The translations under genes were made by a program, and so were the position numbers. Under the pieces are notes generated by a model that worked only from the letters and a program-made list of their open reading frames with translations, did no database searches and was not told where the DNA came from. From contig CAMPHF010000001.1 of the NCBI GenBank assembly GCA_946885915.1, positions 186,001 to 250,000 on the forward strand: 64,000 nt of DNA, read 5' to 3'. This document shows positions 9,917-19,151 of the stretch, piece after piece. Every line of letters begins with the position of its first letter. Positions within the stretch are counted from its first letter, which is position 1. This DNA is from an uncultured Idiomarina sp. (GTDB taxonomy: Bacteria; Pseudomonadota; Gammaproteobacteria; Enterobacterales; Alteromonadaceae).

Positions 9917-11135
9917 ATAAGTCGTCGGAATTAGCGTAGGCGTTAGCCCAAGTGGTGGCATCATAATATAACGATGGTAGCTTACGCTCATCTATTTTGA
10001 GTTTTTCGCAATAGCTGGTCACGCGGCCCCAATCTGCGTTTTCATAGGCGGTAGAAAGCGCCAACATATAGGCTAAAAAGCCTTTTTTATCGAGTAGTGC
10101 GTTTCTAATTTCGTCGCTTAGTGGGATGCGCTCGAGCACATGTTCAAGGGTGTCATCCATAATCGCATCCATAAGCGACAATAAGCCAGTAAGAAAGGCT
10201 TTTGAGGCCTCTTCTTTGCGCCCATATAATTCAGCGATTAATTGGCAAAAGCGCGCGCGCGTGATGGATAAACGCATTAATTCGGTGGGTTTATCATCAC
10301 TTAGTTGCGCCGCAGCAATAACGGCGACTAACTTTTGTAGTTCGGCTTGGCCAAGAAATACCACCGCTTGTTTTAAGTTTTCGATTCGGCGTGAGCGCTT
10401 GAATGCTGCTGAATTCACAAATCGCAATAATTTGTAGGTGAGGCCCACGTCGCGCTCAATCGAACCACAAACTTTGTCGATATCCATATCGCTTTTGCTG
10501 GTTTCAAACAGAAGTTCAGCAAACGCCAGTTGAGAAGGATTTAATGCGCGTTTTTGAATAATTTCGGGTTTCGAAAAAAAGTAACCTTGAAAGAATTCAA
10601 ATCCCATTTTTAATGCGACTTGGAATTCTTCATAGGTTTCGACTTTTTCAGCTAAATATTTAACCGCGCTGTCACGTAAGCTTAGGCGCATTTCATTTAT
10701 GTCGGCAGGGCTACTGATTTGAATATCAACCTTAATAATATCAACCAGTGGAATGACCGCACGCCAAGCATCGTCATAAACAAAATCGTCGAGGGCAATG
10801 GTGTACCCTTTAGCTTTAATAAGTTTTAATGCAGCAAGAAGTTGATTGTTTGGGGTCGCGGTTTCAAGAACCTCAATGACCGCAGTTTCATGCGGTAGTA
10901 GCGTCGGTAGTTGATTAATAATGGCTTCTTCGGCAAAGTTAATAAACGCTGGTTTGCCACCTGTGATATCTTCAATACCACTAGAGAATTGGCTACTTTC
11001 TACTAATTTTGAGGTAGCGACTTGTGCGCTAATTTTAGGGAAGGCATTATTCATTCCGTCACGGAAAAGTAGCTCGTAAGCAAACAGTTCCTTGTTTCGA
11101 TCAAGAATAGGTTGTCGAGCCACGTAAAAAAACAT
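9915..11135 (-). CDS. EAL and HDOD domain protein (YuxH type), EAL probably inactive
   Basis: The 406-residue protein has an N-terminal EAL-like domain (about 1-200) and a C-terminal HDOD domain (about 205-390). The EAL motif is changed to YELL (AYELLFRD). DDFVYDD and KVETYEEF correspond to later EAL segments, but several metal ligands of active c-di-GMP phosphodiesterases appear lost. It is therefore more likely a c-di-GMP sensor or scaffold than an enzyme, which is an inference. HDOD proteins of this build act in signalling, motility or competence in other proteobacteria. It is expressed alone, between the recA terminator and the divergent patatin gene. Confidence 0.88.
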   Translation of the reverse strand: MFFYVARQPILDRNKELFAYELLFRDGMNNAFPKISAQVATSKLVESSQFSSGIEDITGGKPAFINFAEEAIINQLPTLLPHETAVIEVLETATPNNQLLAALKLIKAKGYTIALDDFVYDDAWRAVIPLVDIIKVDIQISSPADINEMRLSLRDSAVKYLAEKVETYEEFQVALKMGFEFFQGYFFSKPEIIQKRALNPSQLAFAELLFETSKSDMDIDKVCGSIERDVGLTYKLLRFVNSAAFKRSRRIENLKQAVVFLGQAELQKLVAVIAAAQLSDDKPTELMRLSITRARFCQLIAELYGRKEEASKAFLTGLLSLMDAIMDDTLEHVLERIPLSDEIRNALLDKKGFLAYMLALSTAYENADWGRVTSYCEKLKIDERKLPSLYYDATTWANAYANSDDL

Positions 11136-11207
11136 ATCCGTTGTTACCTTATAATCGCAACCATCTGGTCATCATCTTAGCACTAACTTTGTAAGGAAAG
11201 GAATATC

Positions 11208-12191
11208 ATGCGAGACGTTCATATCGCACTAGCGCTTGGCTCAGGCGCGGCGCGGGGTTGGGCTCACATTGGAGTGATTAAAGCGCTGCAAGAAATGAAT
11301 TTGAAGGTCAATATTGTTGGTGGTACATCCATCGGCTCTCTGGTGGGCGCTGGCTTTGCTTGCGGACGCATGGACGAATTAGAGACTTGGGTGCGCTCAA
11401 TGGGGCGTTGGCAAGTATGGAATTTGCTCGATTTTGGTCTGAGCTCAGGCGGGTTAGTGGTTGGCGAACGAGTGTTTAATCATGCCCGAGAACAGTTCGG
11501 CGCCACTAATATTGAAGACCTAGAGATGACCTACGGCGCGGTTAGTACTGATTTGTATACCGGTCGTGAAATTTGGTTACGGCATGGTGATATTTTCGAT
11601 GCCTCACGCGCTTCTTGTGCCATGCCTGGACTATTGTCTCCAGCACGCCATGATGACCGTTGGTTAGTTGATGGTGGGCTCGTGAATCCGGTGCCGATTT
11701 CACTTACCCGTGCGCTTGGCGCTGATTTTGTAATAGCCGTACATTTGAACTCGCAACTGAACACCCGGGTAGGAAAAAACTCGACGCCCCGAAACATGGC
11801 ACCGCAGGCTGAGAGTGAAAAAGTTGCGACTGAAGTGCAAGCTGAACAAGAGCAGAAAGTAGCCGATGAGCATGGTTTTTTTCAGAATATTATGAGTCAA
11901 AGTGCGCATTACTGGGATGAAGTAAAGCAGAAGCTGTCTGGTCCCGAGCATAAATCGCCTGGCGTATTTGGGGTGATGGCGGGGGCGATTGATATTATGC
12001 AAGAACGTATCACTAAAGCTCGAATGGCAGGGGACCCGCCAGATGTTTTGATTCAACCTAAACTCGGCCATATCGGTATTCTAGAGTTTGACCGTGGTAA
12101 CGAAGCCATAGATATTGGTTACGAAACAACAATTCGTATGCGCGACCTGATTGAATCGGAAATCGAACTCTTTAACGATCGTGTAAGTTAA
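11208..12191 (+). CDS. rssA: patatin-like phospholipase, RssA type
   Basis: The 327-residue protein has the patatin fold hallmarks: oxyanion loop GSGAARGWAHIGVI (about 11-24), nucleophile elbow GGTSIGS (Ser in GTSIG, about residue 41), and the catalytic Asp in DGGLVNPVP. It closely resembles E. coli RssA, whose gene there precedes the RpoS-degradation adaptor gene rssB. No rssB follows here. A good AAGGAAAGGA precedes the ATG. A charged insertion (about 185-245, rich in Glu and Gln) separates the core from the C-terminus. Substrate and role are unknown. Confidence 0.85.
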   Translation: MRDVHIALALGSGAARGWAHIGVIKALQEMNLKVNIVGGTSIGSLVGAGFACGRMDELETWVRSMGRWQVWNLLDFGLSSGGLVVGERVFNHAREQFGATNIEDLEMTYGAVSTDLYTGREIWLRHGDIFDASRASCAMPGLLSPARHDDRWLVDGGLVNPVPISLTRALGADFVIAVHLNSQLNTRVGKNSTPRNMAPQAESEKVATEVQAEQEQKVADEHGFFQNIMSQSAHYWDEVKQKLSGPEHKSPGVFGVMAGAIDIMQERITKARMAGDPPDVLIQPKLGHIGILEFDRGNEAIDIGYETTIRMRDLIESEIELFNDRVS

Positions 12192-12202
12192 GTATTAACG
12201 GT

Positions 12203-12248
12203 GAATAAAAAGCCCCAGTAAGGTTTTCCTTACTGGGGCTTTTTATTC
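12203..12248. terminator. strong bidirectional terminator between rssA and putP
   Basis: A perfect 21-bp inverted repeat with a TTTT loop (12224-12227) has a GC core, GCCCCAGTAAGG with its complement, flanked by A and T runs. It serves both the plus-strand rssA and the minus-strand putP, which end on either side. Confidence 0.95.
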
Positions 12249-12257
12249 AGTCACGCG

Positions 12258-13769
12258 TTAAGTTTCGCGTTTTAACTCAGCTTCCATTTCATCGAAAGTG
12301 GCTTGTAGCTCTGCTGATGGTGGTGCTGTGAGTTTACTCACGACGACCACTGCAATGGTACACAGAATAAAGCCTGGAATAATTTCGTAGACATAGCTGC
12401 TTAAGGCTTCGCCACCAAAGGTCGGTCCATAAATCCAGAATAGTACGGTGGCGGCACCCACTAACATGCCAGCCAATGCACCATTACGGTTCATGCGTTT
12501 CCAGAACAAGCTCAGAATGATGACCGGACCAAAAGCTGCGCCGAAACCAGCCCAGGCGTTAGACACCAGATTAAGTACTGAACTGTTGGGATCAAGTGCC
12601 AGTATAATGGCGACAACACTCACCACTAACACTGAAATCCGGCCCACCAGTACTAGTTCTTTTTGACTTGCGTCACGGCGGACAAAGGCTTTATAGAAAT
12701 CTTCCGTAAGTGAGCTAGAAGTCACCAATAACTGTGATGAAATAGTACTCATGATGGCTGCTAAAATAGCCGCGAGTAAAAAGCCACTAATTAACGGGTG
12801 GAATAAAAACTCGGAAAATATAATAAAAATGGTTTCTGCATCGGGCAATGTCATTTTGGTTTCAGACACATAAGCAATGCCGACGTAACCTGTTGCCATG
12901 GCACCAATAATAGAAACAACCATCCAGGTAATGCCTATCCGTCGAGCTTTAGCAATGTCACGAATAGAGCGAATTGCCATAAACCGCACGATGATATGGG
13001 GCTGACCGAAGTAGCCCAAACCCCAAGCTAGCAATGAGATAAGTCCCAATGCAGTGATGGCTTCACCGGTTTGACCATTGGTAAAGAAGGACAAAAAGTC
13101 TGGGTTAATGTCGCGTACCGTGGCGTTTACCTGGTTAAACCCGCCTAAGTCCATAAAGGCCACGATTGGCACTAAGACTAGGGCGACAAACATGATACAG
13201 CCCTGCACAAAGTCGGTCATGCTGACCGCCAGGAAGCCACCAAATAAGGTATAGGCACACACCACGCCCGCGGTTACCCATAGCCCGGTGGTGTAATCCA
13301 TACCAAAGGAGCTATCAAATAGTTTGCCGCCGGCCACAAGGCTGGCTGAGGTATACAAAGTGAAAAATATAATAATGACTAACGATGAAAATATTCTAAG
13401 CCGCCGGCCCTTGTCGTCGAACCGGTTGGCAAAATAATCAGGAATAGTAATGGAGTCATTAGCCACCGCGGTGTAGGTGCGCAATCGCGGTGCAACAATC
13501 AGATAATTGAGATAAGCACCAATGACCAGCCCGACTGCAATCCACAACTGCGATACGCCGGCTAAATAGATAGCGCCGGGTAGACCCATGAGCATCCAAC
13601 CGCTCATATCTGATGCGCCTGCAGAGAGGGCGGTAACCGCCGGACCTAACTGGCGTCCCCCCAGCATATAGCCCGACACATCATCAGTTGATGTTTTATA
13701 GGCATATAAACCAATACCGAGCATGGCAACGAAATACAAGGCCAACGAAATCAGGGTACCTGTTTCCAA
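12258..13769 (-). CDS. putP: sodium/proline symporter PutP
   Basis: PutP imports proline with sodium. The protein has about 13 membrane spans and SSS-family signatures very close to E. coli PutP: GGRQLGPAVTALSAGASDMSGWMLMGLPGA near the N-terminus, then SITIPDYFANRF and FGGFLAVSMTDFVQG. I prefer a TTG start at 13769: AGGAG lies 7 bases upstream, at the end of sapF, and the resulting 503 residues match the usual length. An ATG at 13796, inside sapF, lacks a ribosome site. The start is 4 bases after the sapF stop, so putP looks like the last gene of the sap operon, an unusual placement. Confidence 0.9.
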   Translation of the reverse strand: METGTLISLALYFVAMLGIGLYAYKTSTDDVSGYMLGGRQLGPAVTALSAGASDMSGWMLMGLPGAIYLAGVSQLWIAVGLVIGAYLNYLIVAPRLRTYTAVANDSITIPDYFANRFDDKGRRLRIFSSLVIIIFFTLYTSASLVAGGKLFDSSFGMDYTTGLWVTAGVVCAYTLFGGFLAVSMTDFVQGCIMFVALVLVPIVAFMDLGGFNQVNATVRDINPDFLSFFTNGQTGEAITALGLISLLAWGLGYFGQPHIIVRFMAIRSIRDIAKARRIGITWMVVSIIGAMATGYVGIAYVSETKMTLPDAETIFIIFSEFLFHPLISGFLLAAILAAIMSTISSQLLVTSSSLTEDFYKAFVRRDASQKELVLVGRISVLVVSVVAIILALDPNSSVLNLVSNAWAGFGAAFGPVIILSLFWKRMNRNGALAGMLVGAATVLFWIYGPTFGGEALSSYVYEIIPGFILCTIAVVVVSKLTAPPSAELQATFDEMEAELKRET

Positions 13770-13773
13770 AATA

Positions 13774-14550
13774 TTACTCCTCGTCCACTTGTTCATGATG
13801 CAACAAAAGTTTCGTCATTTGCTGCTGTGGGTTTTCTAATAGTTCTGATGTTTTCCCGAATTCGATCATTTTACCACGATGCATTATTAATATCTTGTCT
13901 GCGATATGCTTCACAATTTCAGGTGAATGAGAATTGAAAATAAAGGAAATTTTCATTTCTTCCTGTAAATCTAATAGTAAATTAATGATTTGAGCTCTAA
14001 TTGATGGATCCAGCGCAACCAGTGCTTCGTCGGCGACAATAATCTGTGGTTCAACCACAATTGCACGGGCGATGCACACTCGTTGTTGTTGGCCGGTAGA
14101 CAGCATATGCGGGTAGAAAAAGTAGTGATCGGGTAACATGCCTACCTTTAACAGGGTTTCCATCACCCGCTGTTGCCGCTCGGCCGGGGCAAGATCGCAG
14201 GCAAATCGTAAGGCTTCATCCAGCTGTTGGCCGACCATGGTTTGTGGGTTAAGTGAGCCAAGACTATCCTGAAAAATCATTCGAATCGTACGGCAGCGCT
14301 GTCGATAGTTGCCGCTTTCCAGTGGTTCTCCGTTTAAATAAATAGCACCCGTGGTTGGCTTTTCGGCGCCAGCAATTAACTTAGCTAGGGTGGTTTTGCC
14401 AGATCCCGTTTCACCCATTACAGCCAAGGATTCGCCAGCTTCGAGGCTAAAGCTAATCGGCTCCAACGCCAAAATCTTCCGACCCGGTAGCCAGCCCCCT
14501 TTATGGGTATATGATTTAGATAGATTTTTGACTTCTAGCAATGGGCTCAT
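13774..14550 (-). CDS. sapF: peptide ABC transporter ATP-binding protein SapF
   Basis: One of two ATPases of the SapABCDF peptide importer, which in enterics confers resistance to antimicrobial peptides and affects potassium uptake through SapD. The 258-residue protein has Walker A GETGSGKT (46-53), signature STGQQQR, and Walker B IIVADEAL. The Walker B ends in Glu-Ala as usual, and the H-loop is FNSHSPEI. It overlaps sapD by 4 bases (ATGA) and is followed at once by putP. Confidence 0.92.
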   Translation of the reverse strand: MSPLLEVKNLSKSYTHKGGWLPGRKILALEPISFSLEAGESLAVMGETGSGKTTLAKLIAGAEKPTTGAIYLNGEPLESGNYRQRCRTIRMIFQDSLGSLNPQTMVGQQLDEALRFACDLAPAERQQRVMETLLKVGMLPDHYFFYPHMLSTGQQQRVCIARAIVVEPQIIVADEALVALDPSIRAQIINLLLDLQEEMKISFIFNSHSPEIVKHIADKILIMHRGKMIEFGKTSELLENPQQQMTKLLLHHEQVDEE

Positions 14551-15557
14551 GAGGATGACTCATCGTCGTAGCTATATTCGAACGGAAAATGACAGGCGAC
14601 TGCTTGGTCATGATGACGTTTTTCTAATCTCGGTTGTTGTACGCACTGACGTTGCGCACGCGGGCAACGCGGCCCCAAACGACAACCGATAGGTAAATGC
14701 TGCAGCGTTGGAACGGCGCCAGATAAACTTTGCAAGCGGGTTTTTGGGTCCAACTTGTTGGTATCGCGGAGCGACATATTCAACATGGCTTGAGTGTATG
14801 GATGTAGCGGCCGTTCAAGCACATCAGCAGTCTCGCCCACTTCCATCAGCTGGCCGCAGTAAATGACACTCATTTTTTTACTGGCTGGCATCACGCTACT
14901 CATATCTTGAGTGATCATCAAAATAGACATGTCTTGACTCACGCTTAGGCGCTCCAGCAAACGATAAATTTGGGCGCGGGTATTGGGTTCCATGGCGGTG
15001 GTCGGTTCATCGGCGATGAGTAATTTAGGTTGGTGAGCAATCGCCATGGCAATGGTGACTTTTTGTGCCATTCCTTCAGAAAGTTCAAATGGGTAAGCTT
15101 GCATGATTTGGCGTTGGTCTTTTACCCCAACGCGCACCAATAGACGCTCGGCGCGGTCGCGGCGGGTCGAGCGCCGGCGTAAATAAATACCCTTAAGATC
15201 GCCGCGAGGAATGGCTTCTTCGAGTTGTTCACCCACGGTGGAATTGGGATCTAGATAGCTGCGTGGATTTTGGAAAATCATGGCCATATCTTGACCGGTT
15301 AGGGCTCGCCGTTGGGCAGGTGACATCGACAGCAAGTCTTGGCCATTCCACCACAACCGATCCGCGATTATCCGCCAGCGTGGATTGATGAAACCCAAAA
15401 TTGCTTTAGCGAGCAGACTTTTGCCTGAACCCGATTCGCCAATTAAGGTATGAATTTCGCCAGCGGCTAATTGCAAACTCATTCGATCCAGCACCCGCAC
15501 TGGTCCGCGTGCGGTGTCGAGTTCAATCGTGAGGTTACGCACATCGAGTAAATTCAT
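14547..15557 (-). CDS. sapD: peptide ABC transporter ATP-binding protein SapD
   Basis: SapD is the longer ATPase of the Sap importer (336 residues). It has Walker A GESGSGKS (40-47), a signature region LSEGMAQKV, Walker B LLIADEPTTAM, and the oligopeptide-transporter C-terminal segment with a Cys-rich stretch (CRLGPRCPRAQRQC). That Cys cluster is the 4Fe-4S-like C-terminal motif seen in many Opp/Dpp/Sap ATPases. It overlaps sapC and sapF by 4 bases each, so the operon is tightly coupled. Confidence 0.92.
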   Translation of the reverse strand: MNLLDVRNLTIELDTARGPVRVLDRMSLQLAAGEIHTLIGESGSGKSLLAKAILGFINPRWRIIADRLWWNGQDLLSMSPAQRRALTGQDMAMIFQNPRSYLDPNSTVGEQLEEAIPRGDLKGIYLRRRSTRRDRAERLLVRVGVKDQRQIMQAYPFELSEGMAQKVTIAMAIAHQPKLLIADEPTTAMEPNTRAQIYRLLERLSVSQDMSILMITQDMSSVMPASKKMSVIYCGQLMEVGETADVLERPLHPYTQAMLNMSLRDTNKLDPKTRLQSLSGAVPTLQHLPIGCRLGPRCPRAQRQCVQQPRLEKRHHDQAVACHFPFEYSYDDESSS

Positions 15558-16450
15558 GAGCTACCCACCCGCTCTTTGATCGCCGCGCGTAAGCTATCGC
15601 CGATAACATTAATTGAGAATACGGTTAAAAACAGCGCTAAACCTGGCAGCGCCATCACCCAAGGGGAGACATAAACTTGGTCAAGACTGCGCGCGAGCAT
15701 GGTGCCCCATTCCGGCAGTGGGGCCTGCACCCCAAGCCCCAAGAATCCCAGCGCCGCAATGTCTAGAATAGCGGTAGAGAGTGCGAGGGTAATTTGCATC
15801 ACAATCACTGTGGTGATGTTGGGTAAGATCACCCGCGTCAATAAGTACCATTGTGAGCAGCCATTTAAGCGAGCCGCAATCACATAGTCTTTATAAAGTT
15901 CGTCGTGTACCGCATTCCGCACGCTGTGAATGAATTGGGGGATCAACACGAGGCTAATAGCAAACACCACGTTGCCAAGATCAGGTCCCAAGATCGCAAT
16001 AATGATGAGCGCGAGCAATAAACTAGGAATAGACAGTACGACATCGAGTAAGTGGTTTAAGCTTGATGATTTAATGCCTTTACTTAAACCTGCCGCCGCA
16101 CCAATCGCACAACCTATAACCCCTGCAATAACGACGATGAGTAGTGGATAGCCAAGACTATAGCGGGCGCCGTACAGAATGCGTGAAAGCACATCGCGGC
16201 CCAAATCATCGGTGCCGAAAAAGAAGTTAATTTGGCCTTGCTCATCCCATGACGGCGGCACTAACACGCGTTCGCTAAACTGCTGCATAGCATCGTGGGG
16301 TGCCAGCCAAGGGGCTAATATCATCAGTAGTAAAATAAGTACAAACACATAAAGTGCGGCGAGCGCGAAAGGGTTGTCACGAAAGTGAATCCACACCTGT
16401 TGTAACGGCGAGGGTTCGCGATACTGTACGTAAATACTAGTGGTCGGCAT
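15554..16450 (-). CDS. sapC: peptide ABC transporter permease SapC
   Basis: SapC is an inner-membrane permease subunit. From ATG 16450 the protein has 298 residues, close to the family length, beginning MPTTSIYVQYREPSP. The alternative start 17 codons upstream (16501) would lie deeper in sapB and has no family counterpart. The segment NFFFGTDDLGRDVLSRILYGAR and the EAA loop region around YVIAARLNGCSQWYLLTRVILPN are characteristic of the Dpp/Opp permease C type. The gene overlaps sapB by 14 bases and sapD by 4. Confidence 0.92.
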   Translation of the reverse strand: MPTTSIYVQYREPSPLQQVWIHFRDNPFALAALYVFVLILLLMILAPWLAPHDAMQQFSERVLVPPSWDEQGQINFFFGTDDLGRDVLSRILYGARYSLGYPLLIVVIAGVIGCAIGAAAGLSKGIKSSSLNHLLDVVLSIPSLLLALIIIAILGPDLGNVVFAISLVLIPQFIHSVRNAVHDELYKDYVIAARLNGCSQWYLLTRVILPNITTVIVMQITLALSTAILDIAALGFLGLGVQAPLPEWGTMLARSLDQVYVSPWVMALPGLALFLTVFSINVIGDSLRAAIKERVGSS

Positions 16451-17468
16451 AGAGTTCTTTCCGTACTTGAGGGTAGCGCCAGGCGTGATACAACTCCACA
16501 ATCACATTCACCAGTAGAATAAAGCTGGCAAGGCAAAGCAGAACCCCATGAATCACTGGATAATCGCGTTCATAAATACTTTTCACCAGCCAGCCACCAA
16601 CGCCAGGCCAATTGAAAATAACTTCGGTCACAATCACGTTGGTGATCAAAATATTAAACTGTAGGCCTAATTGCAGCACTAATGGCTGCATGGCATTGGG
16701 CAGGGCGTGCTTCCACAGCATGCGCGGCTCAGATAAGCCGCGCGCCCGTGCGGCTCGAATATAGTTTTGTTGCAACACGTCCAGCATCGCGGCGCGCATG
16801 ATCCGGATCAGCATGGTCAGCGGCATAATAGCCAAAATCACAACCGGCAGAATAAGATGCTGTAGCGCATTGGTTAAAGCGCTATCACGGTATGGGCTAT
16901 CACTTAGAAAGATATCCAGCAAAATCGAACCGGTAACGGGTTCAATATCATATAACGGGTTGATTTGACCGGTAATGGGTAGCCAACTTACTTGCAGCGC
17001 GAGCACTAAAATAAACAATTGCGCCAACCAAAATACCGGAATTGAATAGCTACCCAAACTGAGCGCCATAATGAGCCGATCGACGACGCCACGTTGATTA
17101 ATGGCGGCGATCACCCCAAGCGGTACGCCAACCAATAAAGCGAGGGCCATGGCGAGTAAGCAGAGCTCTAATGTCGCACCAAAATAGCTATGCATGGTAT
17201 CAAACACAGGGCGTTCGGTGACTAACGAGCGGCCCCAGTCACCATGTAAAATGTGGGCTAAATAATTACCATATTGCGCCAGTAGGTGTTCATCAAGGGC
17301 ACGGCTTTGCTCGAGTTGTTGGTAAAACAACGGATCGGTGGTGCGAATACCGGTCAGATTGGTCAGTAAATCCCCTGGGAACCAAAAGTTCAGGGCAAAT
17401 CCTACCACCGTGAGCAACCATAGGGTGAAGAGTAATAAAAAAATGCGCCGCAGCGTATATCGGATCAT
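16437..17468 (-). CDS. sapB: peptide ABC transporter permease SapB
   Basis: SapB pairs with SapC to form the transmembrane channel. The 343-residue product begins MIRYTLRRIFLLLFTLW with a first membrane span. It contains the DppB-type periplasmic loop and the cytoplasmic EAA loop NYIRAARARGLSEPRMLWKHALPN. It is slightly longer than enteric SapB. The start overlaps the sapA stop by 4 bases. Confidence 0.92.
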   Translation of the reverse strand: MIRYTLRRIFLLLFTLWLLTVVGFALNFWFPGDLLTNLTGIRTTDPLFYQQLEQSRALDEHLLAQYGNYLAHILHGDWGRSLVTERPVFDTMHSYFGATLELCLLAMALALLVGVPLGVIAAINQRGVVDRLIMALSLGSYSIPVFWLAQLFILVLALQVSWLPITGQINPLYDIEPVTGSILLDIFLSDSPYRDSALTNALQHLILPVVILAIMPLTMLIRIMRAAMLDVLQQNYIRAARARGLSEPRMLWKHALPNAMQPLVLQLGLQFNILITNVIVTEVIFNWPGVGGWLVKSIYERDYPVIHGVLLCLASFILLVNVIVELYHAWRYPQVRKELYADH

Positions 17469-19150
17469 GGCTGCTCCTGCGGGCTTTGGGCACGGGAATC
17501 GGGTGCTAGGCGGCGCGCATGACGGAAATTAATACCTCCGTATGGCGGCAGTTCTACCCCCACAATATCTTGTTGATGGGCTTGAAAGCGTAATGAATGT
17601 GCAATTGGCAATAGCGGCACTTCGGCTCGAATAACCCCTTGAATTTGCTTGTAAATTATCCGACGTTCGGCTTGCTCTGTTTCGCTAATCGCGGCGCGTA
17701 GTAAACTGTCTAGCTCAGCTGAACAATAGTTGCTGCGATTGGCAATGCCGCGTGCCGCGCAACTTAACAGCGGCCGATAAAAATTATCGGGATCGGCATG
17801 GTCGGCCACCCAGCCAATCAGCACTGAGTCATGTTCTCCCAAGGCCAGTCGTTGACGAAAAGTGTTCCATTCGTAACTGACAATTTGCGCGGTCACGCCC
17901 ACCGCCGCTAAATCAGCTTGCATAAGCTCCGCCATCCGCTGGGCATTGGGATTGTAGGCGCGCTGTACCGGCATCGCCCAAATGGTCATCGTAAAGCCAT
18001 TGGCATAACCGGCATCGGCGAGCAGGTCTCGCGCTCGATCCGGATCGTAACTATAGCTTTGGTCCGGTTCGTGATAGGCCCAAGAGGTAGGGGGGACTAA
18101 GGTTTGCGCGACCTCGGCATTGGCACCATAAATAGTGTCAACAAGGGCTTGGCGATTAATTGCATGCGCCAGTGCTTGGCGCACAAGGGGCTGATCAAAG
18201 GGTTCGCGTTCGGTATTAAACGCCCAGTAACCAACATTCGGGCTTACTTCTGCTGACACTTCAATAGCAGCTTCAGAATCCAGTAGCTGCAACTCATTCA
18301 CGAGTGGATAGGGAATGACATCACATTCGCCAGTTAATAATTTCAGCATCCGTTTATTGGCGTTAGTGGTAATGGCATACACCAATTGATCAAGCGCTGC
18401 AGGTGTGCGCCAGTAATCAGGATTACGCTGATAGCGGATCAAGACATCTTTACGAAAGCCATCAAAAATAAAGGGCCCGGTGCCTATGGGACGCGAGTCG
18501 ATCAAGTTTTTAGTACCAGCGGCGGCCAATTGTTGGCCATATTCGGCTGATAAAATAACTGCGTAATCGGTCGCTAAATTCGCCAGGAATGAGCTGTCTG
18601 GCCGGCGTAAATAAAAGTCGACGGTCGTTGAATCGACTTGCTCCACGTGGGAGATCAGATTGGCTAAACCACTTGAGTTGAAATAGGGGTACTGGCCGCC
18701 CCCGACCTCATGAAACGGATGCTCGCTTTGTAACCAACGGCGGAAACTAAATATCACGTCCTCCGCATTAAAGGTGCGGGTTGGGCTAAACCACTCAGTC
18801 GTATGAAAAGCAACGCCCGAACGCAATTTGAAGCGATATCGAGTGCCCTCATCGAGTACTTGCCAGCTGGTGGCCAACGCGGGCACAAAAGTTTGTTGAG
18901 TGTGCTCATAATCGAGTAACCGGTCGTATAGCTGAGCTGCGGTTGCATCGACTGTGGTACCCGAGGTGTCGAGTTGTGGATTAAAGGTTTCCGGGTTGCC
19001 CTCAGCACAGTAAATGAGGCCATTGGCAAGCGGATCGGCAGGCGGTGTTTGGCCGTTTGCAGCGGCTGGTTTGGCTGGTTCGCACGCCGCTAGGGCACTG
19101 GCCAACAATGCACTACAGCAGGTGTAATGTAACCCTTTAAGACGGCTCAT
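17465..19150 (-). CDS. sapA: peptide ABC transporter substrate-binding lipoprotein SapA
   Basis: SapA captures peptides for the Sap importer and belongs to the SBP_bac_5 family. From ATG 19150 the 561-residue protein has a short signal sequence ending in lipobox ALAAC, so it is predicted to be an inner-membrane-anchored lipoprotein; the E. coli protein is periplasmic. Family blocks include the N-terminal GNPETFNPQLDTSGT, VIFSFRRW and FNTEREPFDQPLVRQALAHAINR. The ATG is one base after the pspF stop codon, so the operon probably starts at or before pspF. The in-frame ATG 14 codons upstream lies inside pspF and is rejected because it would spoil the signal peptide. Confidence 0.92.
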   Translation of the reverse strand: MSRLKGLHYTCCSALLASALAACEPAKPAAANGQTPPADPLANGLIYCAEGNPETFNPQLDTSGTTVDATAAQLYDRLLDYEHTQQTFVPALATSWQVLDEGTRYRFKLRSGVAFHTTEWFSPTRTFNAEDVIFSFRRWLQSEHPFHEVGGGQYPYFNSSGLANLISHVEQVDSTTVDFYLRRPDSSFLANLATDYAVILSAEYGQQLAAAGTKNLIDSRPIGTGPFIFDGFRKDVLIRYQRNPDYWRTPAALDQLVYAITTNANKRMLKLLTGECDVIPYPLVNELQLLDSEAAIEVSAEVSPNVGYWAFNTEREPFDQPLVRQALAHAINRQALVDTIYGANAEVAQTLVPPTSWAYHEPDQSYSYDPDRARDLLADAGYANGFTMTIWAMPVQRAYNPNAQRMAELMQADLAAVGVTAQIVSYEWNTFRQRLALGEHDSVLIGWVADHADPDNFYRPLLSCAARGIANRSNYCSAELDSLLRAAISETEQAERRIIYKQIQGVIRAEVPLLPIAHSLRFQAHQQDIVGVELPPYGGINFRHARRLAPDSRAQSPQEQP

Positions 19151-19151
19151 C

